Shown here in pieces: positions 1-8,300 of a stretch of 40,613 bases of DNA. Both the position numbers and the translations under genes were made by a program. Location: the NCBI GenBank assembly GCA_009773615.1, contig WSYA01000034.1:1-40613 (forward strand). Direction: 5' to 3'. The stretch comes from Gallionellaceae bacterium (lineage in GTDB: Bacteria > Pseudomonadota > Gammaproteobacteria > Burkholderiales > Gallionellaceae). Every line of letters starts with the position of its first letter. The stretch's first letter is position 1. The notes under the pieces were generated by a model. That model had not been told where the DNA came from and did no database searches. It saw only the letters and a program-made list of their open reading frames with translations.

Positions 1-28
1 GCATTGCTGCTTTCTTTGCTACGGTCAT
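1..28 (-). CDS. N-terminal start of an unidentified protein, cut by the window edge
   Basis: An ATG at 28 on the minus strand is preceded by a strong ribosome binding site (AGAGGAG, about 6 bases upstream) and opens a frame reading MTVAKKAAM to the window edge. Only nine residues are visible, so the product cannot be identified. The position just inside a sequence resembling an IS256-family terminal repeat (71-103) makes a transposase a reasonable guess, but it is only a guess. Confidence 0.4.
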
Positions 29-70
29 GTTCGCTCCTCTTTGAAGGTATGGCAGTTTCCTGCCTAATGA

Positions 71-103
71 CCGTTTACACAAAACTTCTTACACCCTCCA
101 CCA
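71..103 (-). mobile_element. Possible terminal inverted repeat of an IS256-like element
   Basis: Read on the minus strand this stretch gives GGTGGAGGGTGTAAGAAG followed by TTTTGTGTAAACGG. The GTGTAAR / GTGTAAAC layout resembles the ends of IS256 (Mutator-type) insertion sequences as I remember them. It lies upstream of a well-initiated minus-strand frame that leaves the window at 1. The other end of the element is outside the window, so neither the repeat nor a target duplication can be verified. Confidence 0.35.
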
Positions 104-145
104 TTCAGATTTAACAAACTAATTATTTATGGGTATGTGTATCCC

Positions 146-190
146 CCAGCTCCCCAAAGAGATTCTTAATCGCCACACCCGCTGCTGCAT
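146..190 (-). pseudogene. Decayed second copy of the mfd 3' end
   Basis: Bases 149-188 align with 874-914, the last 14 or so codons of mfd, at about 37 of 41 positions with a single one-base gap, in the same orientation. In mfd this stretch encodes the C-terminus LQQRVLAIMNFFGELK. In this copy a one-base deletion and several substitutions break the frame and the stop codon is lost. The copy begins only about ten bases past the stop codon of the antitoxin gene, so the toxin-antitoxin pair is flanked by direct repeats of the mfd end. Confidence 0.7.
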
Positions 191-198
191 CGTTTAAA

Positions 199-501
199 TC
201 ACGCTCCACGCGCGCTCTGCGCATGTAATTTAATACCCAACGCATTCGTCACTTTCAATATCGTCGCAAAGCTTGGATTGCCTTCACCGGACAATGCCTT
301 GTACAGACTTTCACGCCCCAGCCCGGTTTCTTTGGCGAGTTGTGTCATGCCTTTGGCGCGGGCGATGGTGCCGAGTGCTTTAGCGATGAAGGCTGCGTCA
401 TCGCCCGCTTCTTCGAGACAGGCTTCAAGATAGAGTGCCATGTCCTCGTCGGTTTTTAAGTATTCAGCTGAATCGTATGGTGTGGTTTTAGTTTTTGTCA
501 T
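199..501 (-). CDS. HigA-like antitoxin, HTH addiction-module antidote
   Basis: This small DNA-binding protein (100 residues from the second of two adjacent ATGs) matches the chromosomal addiction-module antidote family (HI1420-like, HigA superfamily). The C-terminal half is a Cro/C1-type helix-turn-helix: GMTQLAKETGLGRESLYKAL, then a region typical of this family (GNPSFATILKVTNALGIKL). It should neutralise the RelE-type toxin encoded just upstream and repress their shared promoter. ATGATG starts lie at 504 and 501; AGGAG overlapping the toxin stop codon is 6 bases from the second ATG, so I prefer 501. Order is toxin then antitoxin, as in higBA. The toxin stop and this start are only a few bases apart, indicating translational coupling. 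Confidence 0.85.
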   Translation of the reverse strand: MTKTKTTPYDSAEYLKTDEDMALYLEACLEEAGDDAAFIAKALGTIARAKGMTQLAKETGLGRESLYKALSGEGNPSFATILKVTNALGIKLHAQSARGA

Positions 502-510
502 CATGCTCTC

Positions 511-801
511 CTAGAGGTTATGAGCCAGTTTCAGTGCCAATTTGATATCGCTCGCTTGTGTCTTTTTGTTTCCGCCTGCAAGCAAAATGATAATTTGTCC
601 GTTGCGCTCAGCGTAGTAGATGCGCCAGCCACTACCAAAGTGCAGTCGTAATTCACTCACTCCTTCACCGACTGAAACTACATCGCCAGGATTGCCATCC
701 TGTAAGCGGTCAATTCTGGCTTGTATGCGCGCCTTGACTAATTTGTCTGGCAACGCGGTGAACCAGTCTTGATATTCGTGAGTTTTTTCAAGAGCCTTCA
801 T
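511..801 (-). CDS. RelE/HigB-superfamily toxin (Gp49-like, HI1419 family)
   Basis: The 96-residue product beginning MKALEKTHEYQDWF is a phage Gp49-like/HigB-type toxin of the RelE superfamily, which generally cleaves mRNA on the ribosome. Family hallmarks are the DWFTALPDKLVKARIQARIDRLQDGNPGD helix region (partial quote: ARIDRLQDGNPGD), VSELRLHFGSGWRIYY and the C-terminal LLAGGNKKTQASDIKLA. A longer frame opens at a TTG at 837, but that TTG is the first half of a near-perfect promoter -35 box, so translation from the ATG at 801 is far more likely. The gene starts 65 bases past the mfd stop codon on the same strand, and forms an operon with the antitoxin downstream. Confidence 0.85.
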   Translation of the reverse strand: MKALEKTHEYQDWFTALPDKLVKARIQARIDRLQDGNPGDVVSVGEGVSELRLHFGSGWRIYYAERNGQIIILLAGGNKKTQASDIKLALKLAHNL

Positions 802-808
802 GCGGCAA

Positions 809-837
809 AGTGTATTCTTTGGGATACGCAATGTCAA
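809..837 (-). promoter_or_regulatory. Promoter of the HigBA-type operon; transcript nearly leaderless
   Basis: On the minus strand a consensus -35 TTGACA (837-832) is followed by exactly 17 bases and a -10 TACACT (814-809). The toxin ATG lies 7 bases after the -10, so transcription should begin at or next to the A of ATG. No Shine-Dalgarno sequence precedes the ATG. The toxin would thus be made from a leaderless mRNA, while the antitoxin has a good ribosome binding site, which would favour antitoxin excess. Confidence 0.65.
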
Positions 838-865
838 TGTATTGATACGAGAGTGATAAGGCCGC

Positions 866-3800
866 TTACTTCAACTCCCCAAAGAAATTCATAATCGCCA
901 GCACCCGCTGCTGCAAGTCCTCGTGCTTGATCTCAATGCGCAGTTTGTCCTGCCCCGTCATTTTTATATAGCGCCGACTCTGAATCATGGTGATGATTTT
1001 CATCGGGTCGATGGGCGGGTTCGGCACGAACTGCATGACGATGGCTTCTGAAGACGCATCCAGTTTAGCGATACCCAAGGGCTTGGCGAGGATGCGCAGG
1101 CGGTGGCTATCGAGCAGGGTTTGCGCGGGCTCGGGCAGCAGGCCGAAGCGGTCGATCAGCTCTTGGTGCATGTCGTCTAGGTCTTCTGCTGTGTTGCAAT
1201 TCGCGAGGCGTTTGTAGATGACCAGACGCTGGTGGATATCGCCGCAGTAGTCGCTGGGTAGCAACGCGGGGGTGTGCAAATTGATCTCGGTGGTAACGCC
1301 CAGCGGGTGCGCCATGTCCGGCTCGTGGCCTTGTTTGAGCGAGGCGATGGCAGCGGCGAGCATGTCGTTGTACAAACTAAATCCGATCTCCTGCATTTCG
1401 CCGCTTTGCGATTCGCCCAGCACTTCGCCCGCGCCGCGAATTTCCAGATCATGCATAGCGAGGAAGAAGCCGCTGCCCAGCTGCTCCATCGCCTGAATCG
1501 CTTCGAGGCGTTTCTTCGCCTGTGCGGTGAGGCCGTCCATGTTGTCCACCAACAGATAAGCATAGGCTTGGTGGTGCGAACGTCCGACGCGGCCGCGCAG
1601 TTGATGGAGTTGCGCGAGGCCGAAGCGGTCGGCGCGGTTCATGATGATGGTGTTGGCGGTGGGCACGTCGATGCCGGTTTCGATGATGGTAGTACACAGC
1701 AGCACGTTGAAACGCTGATGGGTGAAGTCGCGCATCACCGCTTCCAGATCGCGCTCGCCCATCTGGCCGTGCGCCACGCGGATGCGCGCTTCCGGCAGCA
1801 GCGTCTCCAGCTTCTCCAGCATGTTGTTGATGGTGTCGACCTCGTTGTGCAGGAAATATACTTGCCCGCCGCGCTTGAGTTCGCGCAGCACGGCTTCGCG
1901 GATGATGCCCTGACTGAAACTGCTGGCGAAGGTCTTGATCGACAGGCGGCGCTGCGGCGCGGTGGCGATCACCGAGAAATCGCGCAGACCTTCCAGCGAC
2001 ATCGCCAGCGTGCGCGGGATCGGCGTCGCAGTTAAAGTCAGAACATCCACCTCTGCACGCAGCGCCTTGAGGCGCTCTTTCTGCTGCACGCCGAAGCGGT
2101 GTTCCTCATCCAAAATCACCAAGCCGAGGTTGCTGAACTTCACGTCTTTCTGGATCAGCTTGTGCGTACCGATCACAATGTCCAGCTTGCCGTCGGCCAA
2201 GTCTTTCAACGACTGGTTCACTTCTTTGGTGGAACGGAAGCGCGACAACTCGGCGATCTTGATCGGCCAGTCGGCAAAACGGGTGCTGAAATTCTGGAAG
2301 TGCTGTTCGGCCAGCAGCGTGGTGGGCACCAGCACCGCGACCTGCTTGCCATCCATCACCGCGACGAAGGCGGCGCGCAACGCCACTTCGGTTTTGCCGA
2401 AGCCCACATCACCGCAGATGAGCCTATCCATCGGTTTGACAGATTGCAGATCAAGCAGCACAGCCTCGATGGCGGCGGCTTGGTCGGGCGTCTCTTCAAA
2501 ACCGAAGCCTTCGGAGAACGCTTCATAGTCGTGATAGGTAAGCTTGAAAGCATGGCCTTTGCGCGTAGCGCGCTGGGCGTAGATGTTGAGCAATTCGGCG
2601 GCGGTATCGCGCACCTGCTGCATGGCGCGGCGCTTGGCTTTGTCCCAGGTGCCGCTGCCCAACTTGTGCAGCGGTGCGGCTTCCGGCGCACCGCCGCTGT
2701 AGCGGCTGATAACGTGCAGTTGCGACACCGGCACATACAGCTTATCGTCGCCGGCATATACCAGCAGCAGAAATTCGTTTTCACCTTCGCCGAGGTCGAG
2801 ATTCACCAAGCCCTGATAGCGCGCGATGCCATGCTGCTCATGCACCACCGGGTCGCCCGTCTTGAGCTCGGACAGGTCACGCAACATGCCTTCCACGTTG
2901 CTCTTCTTCGCCGCGCGCGCGGCGCGGCTTCTGGGCTGCGCGGCGTATAGTTCGGTCTCGGTGACGATGGCGAGCTGGTCATCGGTGAGCATGAAACCGC
3001 TTTGCACCAGCGCCGTGGCAAGCATGAATTTTTCTTTGCTGGCAAGAAAGGCGGCGTAGTCTTCGCACACGGCGGGCGTGAGGCCGTATTCCTTCAGGTA
3101 GCCGGAGATGATCTCGCGACGACCGAGACTGTCGGCGAGCAGCAGCGTGCGTCCGGGATAGCTGCGCAGGAAGCCCGCGAATTTTTGCGTGGGGATTTCG
3201 GCGCGGCGGTCGACCGAGATGTTGGGGATAACAGTGGTGGTACAGGGGGTTATGTTTTTCGGTACGCTACCCGAAGAACTGTCACTAAGCCGTTCGTGCT
3301 GAGCGTGTCGAAGCATGGACGGCGAATGCTCCATCCCTTCGACAAGTTCAGGGCGAACGGTGGGCTGAACAACATCCACCCGCGCAAACTCTTTCGCGCG
3401 AATAAAAAACTGCTCGCCATCCAGAAACAACTCTTTCGTTTCCAGCAACGGGTGCTGCGGATCGCCGCGCAGCAGGTTGTAGCGCGAGGCCGTATCTACC
3501 GCAAATTGCTGAATCGCGGCATCTACATCGTGATGCAAACACAGCGTGGCATTCTTCGGCAGGTAGTCGAACAGCGTGGCGGTCTTGTCGAAGAACAGCG
3601 GCAGGTAATACTCGATGCCCGCCGGGGCGATGCCTTTGCTCACGTCTTTGTAGATGCGCGACTTGGACGGATCGCCCTCGAATCTATCGCGAAAATTCTG
3701 GCGAAAACGCGCCTGTCCGGCATCGTCCATCGGAAATTCGCGCGCGGGCAACATGCGTATCTCCGGCACAGGATAGAGTGTGCGCTGCGTGTCCACGTCA

Positions 3801-4363
3801 AAGGTGGCGATGGTTTCGATTTCATCGTCGAACAGGTCGATACGGTACGGCAGCACGCTGCCCATCGCGAACAGATCGATGATGCCCCCACGCACGCAGT
3901 ATTCGCCGGGGGTGAGCACCTGTTGCACATGACTGTACCCGGCGAAGGTGAGCTGCTCGCGCAGCTGTTTAACGTCCAACTTTTCGCCGCGCTTGAGGAA
4001 GAAAGTGTAGGCCGCGAGATGCTCCACCGGCGGCAGCGGATACAGCGCGGTAGTGAGAGGCACAATGACTACGTCGCAGGCGTTACTGCGGATGTGGTGC
4101 AAGGTAGCTAAGCGTTCGGAGATCAAATCCTGATGCGGCGAGAAGTGGTCGTAGGGCAGCGTCTCCCAGTCCGGCAGCAAATGCACGCGCAGCGCAGGAT
4201 CGAAGAATGGGATTTCCTCCAGTAGCCGCTGCGCTTCCAGCGCATTGGCGGCGATAATTACCAGCGGAGAATGTTCAGCGGCGTATTGCGCCAACGCCAG
4301 CGCGTCGGATGAACCGTACAGCCCGCTGTAGCGCGGACGGGAATGCTTGGACGAAAACAGCAT
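866..4363 (-). CDS. mfd: Transcription-repair coupling factor Mfd
   Basis: Mfd is the ATP-dependent translocase that removes RNA polymerase stalled at DNA lesions and recruits UvrA. The 1165 residues cover the whole family architecture: N-terminal UvrB-homology region, RNA polymerase interaction domain (KTGDPVVHEQHGIARYQGL), the RecG-like helicase core with Walker A GDVGFGKTE near residue 652, DEEH box near 755, TATPIPRT, and the translocation and C-terminal autoinhibitory domains (GRVGR, then ending NFFGELK). The ATG at 4363 lies one base past the djlA stop, so the two are cotranscribed. It is slightly longer than usual because an interspersed palindromic repeat (3290-3360) is inserted in frame at about residues 335-358, in the linker before the polymerase-binding part. 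A degenerate copy of its 3' end lies at 146-190. Confidence 0.97.
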   Translation of the reverse strand: MLFSSKHSRPRYSGLYGSSDALALAQYAAEHSPLVIIAANALEAQRLLEEIPFFDPALRVHLLPDWETLPYDHFSPHQDLISERLATLHHIRSNACDVVIVPLTTALYPLPPVEHLAAYTFFLKRGEKLDVKQLREQLTFAGYSHVQQVLTPGEYCVRGGIIDLFAMGSVLPYRIDLFDDEIETIATFDVDTQRTLYPVPEIRMLPAREFPMDDAGQARFRQNFRDRFEGDPSKSRIYKDVSKGIAPAGIEYYLPLFFDKTATLFDYLPKNATLCLHHDVDAAIQQFAVDTASRYNLLRGDPQHPLLETKELFLDGEQFFIRAKEFARVDVVQPTVRPELVEGMEHSPSMLRHAQHERLSDSSSGSVPKNITPCTTTVIPNISVDRRAEIPTQKFAGFLRSYPGRTLLLADSLGRREIISGYLKEYGLTPAVCEDYAAFLASKEKFMLATALVQSGFMLTDDQLAIVTETELYAAQPRSRAARAAKKSNVEGMLRDLSELKTGDPVVHEQHGIARYQGLVNLDLGEGENEFLLLVYAGDDKLYVPVSQLHVISRYSGGAPEAAPLHKLGSGTWDKAKRRAMQQVRDTAAELLNIYAQRATRKGHAFKLTYHDYEAFSEGFGFEETPDQAAAIEAVLLDLQSVKPMDRLICGDVGFGKTEVALRAAFVAVMDGKQVAVLVPTTLLAEQHFQNFSTRFADWPIKIAELSRFRSTKEVNQSLKDLADGKLDIVIGTHKLIQKDVKFSNLGLVILDEEHRFGVQQKERLKALRAEVDVLTLTATPIPRTLAMSLEGLRDFSVIATAPQRRLSIKTFASSFSQGIIREAVLRELKRGGQVYFLHNEVDTINNMLEKLETLLPEARIRVAHGQMGERDLEAVMRDFTHQRFNVLLCTTIIETGIDVPTANTIIMNRADRFGLAQLHQLRGRVGRSHHQAYAYLLVDNMDGLTAQAKKRLEAIQAMEQLGSGFFLAMHDLEIRGAGEVLGESQSGEMQEIGFSLYNDMLAAAIASLKQGHEPDMAHPLGVTTEINLHTPALLPSDYCGDIHQRLVIYKRLANCNTAEDLDDMHQELIDRFGLLPEPAQTLLDSHRLRILAKPLGIAKLDASSEAIVMQFVPNPPIDPMKIITMIQSRRYIKMTGQDKLRIEIKHEDLQQRVLAIMNFFGELK
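3290..3360. repeat. Interspersed palindromic repeat inserted in frame in mfd
   Basis: The arms CCGTTCGTGCTGAGCGTGTC (3290-3309, continuing GAAG) and CCCTTCGACAAGTTCAGGGC (3336-3355, continuing GAACGG) are imperfect reverse complements around a short centre. Translated in the mfd frame this gives the peptides RPELVEG and MLRHAQHERL, a signature I recognise from an abundant intergenic and intragenic palindrome in many proteobacterial genomes. No stop codon is introduced, so mfd stays open. Confidence 0.8.
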
Positions 4364-4364
4364 G

Positions 4365-5138
4365 TCAGATGTTTCGGGTCTTCTTGATCAGGTCGTAGGC
4401 GAGTTGAATTTCTTTGGCCTGCTCGGTCGCCATCGCGATCATGTCTTCCGGCAAGCCCTGTCCCATCAATTTATCCGGATGGTATTGGCTCATCAGTTTG
4501 CGGTAGGCGCGCTTGACCTCCGCGTCGGTGCTGTCTTTACTCACCCCAAGCGCCTTGTAGGCATCCTCCAGTGCTTCGACCGGATTCACCTGTCCGCCAC
4601 CGAAATGGGACTGATTCAGCACCATCTCGACCATGTGCTTAAACGCAGCTTGGTCAAAACCCAGATGTCCGGCAATGTCCGTGAGTACAGCTTCTTCAGC
4701 CGGATGAAAATGACCGTCCACCAGCGCCATCACGATAAGATAGACCAGCAACACCTGCTTCAAGTTTTTCGTGTGCCCGCAAACGGACATGAATTTTTTG
4801 TAGGTCGGCTCGATATCAAACGCAGGGTCGGCGCCGCGCTTGAACAAAGCGATGGCCTGCAAGCGATGGTCCGGGGTCATGTTCAGCTTCTGCATGAACT
4901 GCTCGACATGCTCAATCTCTGCTTGCGAAACCACCCCATCGGCTTTGGCCAGCCTGCCCATCGAGATGAAGATCGTTTCCAGAAATACGGCTTGGCGTAG
5001 CGCATTCTGCAGCGGATTCATCGCACCGGAGCCATACATCCGCACACGGTCGAAAAACGCCCCCATGAAAAAACCAAGGAGCGCGCCCCAAAATCCCAAT
5101 AACAAATAACCCACGATGATGCCGATGATCTTAAACAC
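4365..5138 (-). CDS. djlA: DjlA-like membrane-anchored J-domain co-chaperone
   Basis: The 257-residue protein has the three-part layout of DjlA: one N-terminal membrane segment (GIIVGYLLLGFWGALLGFFMGAFF), a TerB-like helical domain (about 60-175) and a C-terminal J domain (about 190-257) with the HPD motif in YHPDKLMG. Such proteins anchor to the inner membrane with the J domain in the cytoplasm and stimulate DnaK ATPase activity. The start is GTG at 5138, 5 bases after TGGAG. The J domain is shorter than in DnaJ and ends at the protein terminus, as is normal for DjlA. Its stop is one base from the mfd start, so the two genes are probably cotranscribed. Confidence 0.9.
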   Translation of the reverse strand: MFKIIGIIVGYLLLGFWGALLGFFMGAFFDRVRMYGSGAMNPLQNALRQAVFLETIFISMGRLAKADGVVSQAEIEHVEQFMQKLNMTPDHRLQAIALFKRGADPAFDIEPTYKKFMSVCGHTKNLKQVLLVYLIVMALVDGHFHPAEEAVLTDIAGHLGFDQAAFKHMVEMVLNQSHFGGGQVNPVEALEDAYKALGVSKDSTDAEVKRAYRKLMSQYHPDKLMGQGLPEDMIAMATEQAKEIQLAYDLIKKTRNI

Positions 5139-5179
5139 AGAAACTCCAAAGAAAAAGGTTTAGCAAAAAGCTATTGCCG

Positions 5180-5202
5180 CAAAGGTGCGCATTATACCTT
5201 TG
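5180..5202 (-). promoter_or_regulatory. djlA-mfd promoter -10 within an inverted repeat
   Basis: A perfect -10 hexamer TATAAT (5196-5191, minus strand) lies about 50 bases upstream of the djlA GTG. It sits between the arms CAAAGGT (5180-5186) and ACCTTTG (5196-5202), a perfect 7-base inverted repeat with 9-base spacing. That layout would allow a dimeric repressor to cover the -10. The -35 is weak (GCAATT at 17-base spacing). Confidence 0.45.
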
Positions 5203-5315
5203 CCACAGAGTTGAATTGCGCGACGTTCCCGCGAACTAACGGACATAGCAAATCTCACAGCGAGTGAAACAAATCTGGCTCTACAGGATAGCGAACATCG
5301 ATATATCCGAGCGCC

Positions 5316-8300
5316 TTACGGCAACTGCGGATCGCTGTTGACGAATTTGATGAAGTCATCCGCAACCAGCGGGCGGCTGTAGAAGTAGCCTTGAATCTCG
5401 TCGCAGCCACGAATGCGCAGGAAGTCGAGCTGCTCCAGCGTCTCTACGCCCTCCGCGATTACGCCCATATCCAAACGATGACCCAGGCTGATGATGGAAC
5501 GCACGATAGCCGCATCGCTCTCGTCAGTCTCGATGTCGCGCACGAAGGATTGATCGATTTTCAGCTTGTGTACCGGCATATTCTTCAGATAACTCAGGCT
5601 GGAGAATCCGGTGCCGAAGTCGTCTATAGACATTTGCACGCCGAGCTTGCGCATGCGCGTCAAAAAATCCATGGCGATTTTGGTGTCGCCCATCATGATG
5701 CCCTCGGTGATCTCCAACTCCAGACACTCCGGCTCCAGGGCGTTTTCCTTCAATATCGACTCGATGACATCGGCCAGATTGGGCTGGCGCAATTGGCGGA
5801 TCGACATATTCACCGCGATCGGAAACACCGGCATACCCTGCTTTTGCCAGGAGGCGAAACGCCAGCAAGCGGTGCGCAATACCCATTCGCCGATAGCCAC
5901 AATCTGCCCGGTCTCTTCCGCGACCGGAATAAAATCGGCGGGTGAGATAAAGCCTTTTTCCGGGTGCTTCCAGCGCAGCAAGGCCTCCGCACCGCATATT
6001 TTTCCGGTCGCCAGATCCACTTGCGGCTGATAAACCAGCGTGAATTGATCTTGCTCCAACGCAAAACGCAGATCTTTTTCCATCTCAAAAATCTGGTTGG
6101 CACGAAAATGCATTTCCGGTGTAAAGAATTTGTAGTTGTTGCGCCCGTTCTCTTTGGCGTTATACATCGCGGCATCGGCATTTTTCATCAGCACATCGAT
6201 GTCGGTTGCGTGCGCGGGATAGAGCGCGATGCCGATGCTGGCGTAAGTGGATATTTCCTGCCCGCTGAGATTGAATGGGGTTGCCAGTGCCCGCAGCAAT
6301 TTGTCGGCGACCAGCATTACGCCCTGCTCGTCCACCCCGCGCAGCAACACGATGAATTCATCGCCGCCGATACGCGACACGGTATCGCCTTCGCGCACGC
6401 AGTCCTGCAAGCGCTGCGCGACGGATTGCAGCAGTTTGTCGCCGACCGAATGCCCCATCGAGTCATTGATGTATTTGAAGCGATCCAGATCGAGGAACAG
6501 CAGGGCGAATATTTCGTTATCGCGGTGCGCAGTGGCAATCATTTGCCCCAGTCGGTCACGCAGCAAAGTGCGGTTGGGCAAGCCGGTGAGAACATCGTAA
6601 TAGGCGAGAAAGTGGATGTTTTTATCGTATTCCTTGCGCTCGCTAATATCGCTAGAGATGGCGATATAGTGTGTGACGACATCCTGCACATCCTTCACCG
6701 CATTGATCGCCAACTTCTTGTACAAACGCCGCCCGTCTTTGTGCTTATCGACGATCTCGCCCTGCCAGCCCCCCTCCGAGTTAATCGAGTGCCACATGTT
6801 TTGGAAGAAGGCGACATCATGATCGCCTGAGGACAGCAAGCGGGGATCTCGCCCCTTCACCTCATCGAAGCTGTAGCCTGTCATGCTGATAAACGCATCG
6901 TTTACCGCCACGATATTATTATTTATATCCGAGATCAAAATCGCCTCGTTGGTGCTCTCAAACACCTTGGCCGCCAGACGCAGCTGTTCCTCTTCACGCT
7001 TTTGCCGGCTAATGTCGCGAATGAATGCGCTGAATTCAAATTTGTCTTTTATTTTGATCTTAGTGATGGCTAGTTCGATCTGCAGGATATGTCTATCCCT
7101 ATGCAGGCCTTCAACCTTGATGCGCGTGTCCAGCACATGCGCTTCGCCCCCCGCCAACACTCGCTGAAAACCTTTCACATGCGCTTCGCGGTAATGTTCT
7201 GGAACGATCGTCTCATGCAACAGATGCCCAACCGCTTCCTCGCGTTCCCAGCCGAACATACGGGTTGCCTGCCTGTTCCAGCCCGTTATCCTGCCCTGCT
7301 CATCCATCTGAATCACCGCATCCAGCGCGGTATCGATGATTGCCTGCTGGCTCTGCTGGCTCTCGCGCAACTCGGTTTCGGCCTGCTTGCTCGCACTGAT
7401 ATCGGTGATGGTGCCGATACCGGAGATAGCCTGCCCCCGCGCATCGAAATCCATCTCGGCCTGCTCGCGCACCCACTTGATCTCGCCCTGCACCACGATG
7501 CGATGTTCGATATCGTATGGCTCGCCCTGCATGGCAGCTTGCCAGGCCGCGGACACGCTTTTCGCATCATCTGGATGAATAAAGCTCAGAAACTTTTCAA
7601 GTGACAACGGTGTTCCCTGCTCTACGCCAAATATCCGGTAGGCCTCTTCCGACCATTCCAGTTTATTTTTGGGAATATTCAATTCCCAGCTACCGACCTT
7701 CGACACATGCTGGGCGCGCTTCAGATTGCGCTCGCTGCGCTCGAGGTTGATGCGGGCGCGATTACGCTGATAATTCACCGCAGAAAGTGTCACGCCAAGC
7801 ATGGACAGGACAATGAGAAGCCCCCATATGTCAAACACATTGGACATCGTGTAGTCATGAAAAAATCCCTGCCCACTCGCGCCGCTGAACAATGCCGAAA
7901 ATGAAATAATCAACAGCACCGCACTGACGATGCGCGAATTAAAACCGAGCGCTGCCCACACAACCATCGGTAACAGCAAGAACACCCTGGGCTGCCGCCC
8001 CAATAGGTCTTTGCTCAGGTCGGTAAATATCATCAAACACATCACCAGCAGAATACCGAACAGTAGCAGCGCTGGTTTGCGATTAACGGGCGTCCACGCG
8101 AAAGTACGGTGGCGCAGGAAAGCGATCACGACAGGTGCAAAAACCACCACGCCTAACGTATTTCCCATCCACCATATCAGCATGGCCTGCCTGTACTGGT
8201 TCCAACTTATCGCCCCCGCCCATGTCAAGCACAGCACACCGATGAGCGCACCGAGCAAGGTGCTGACAACCCCGCCGCGCCACATCAAACGGAAGATGTC

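Noticed and set aside
1274..2035. Long plus-strand open frame inside mfd
   Set aside because: It lies antisense to the helicase core of Mfd, has a His/Gln-rich composition typical of shadow frames, and has no family match or ribosome site.
3002..4111. 369-codon plus-strand frame inside mfd
   Set aside because: It is opposite to well-conserved Mfd sequence, and its open length follows from high GC and codon bias of the real gene.
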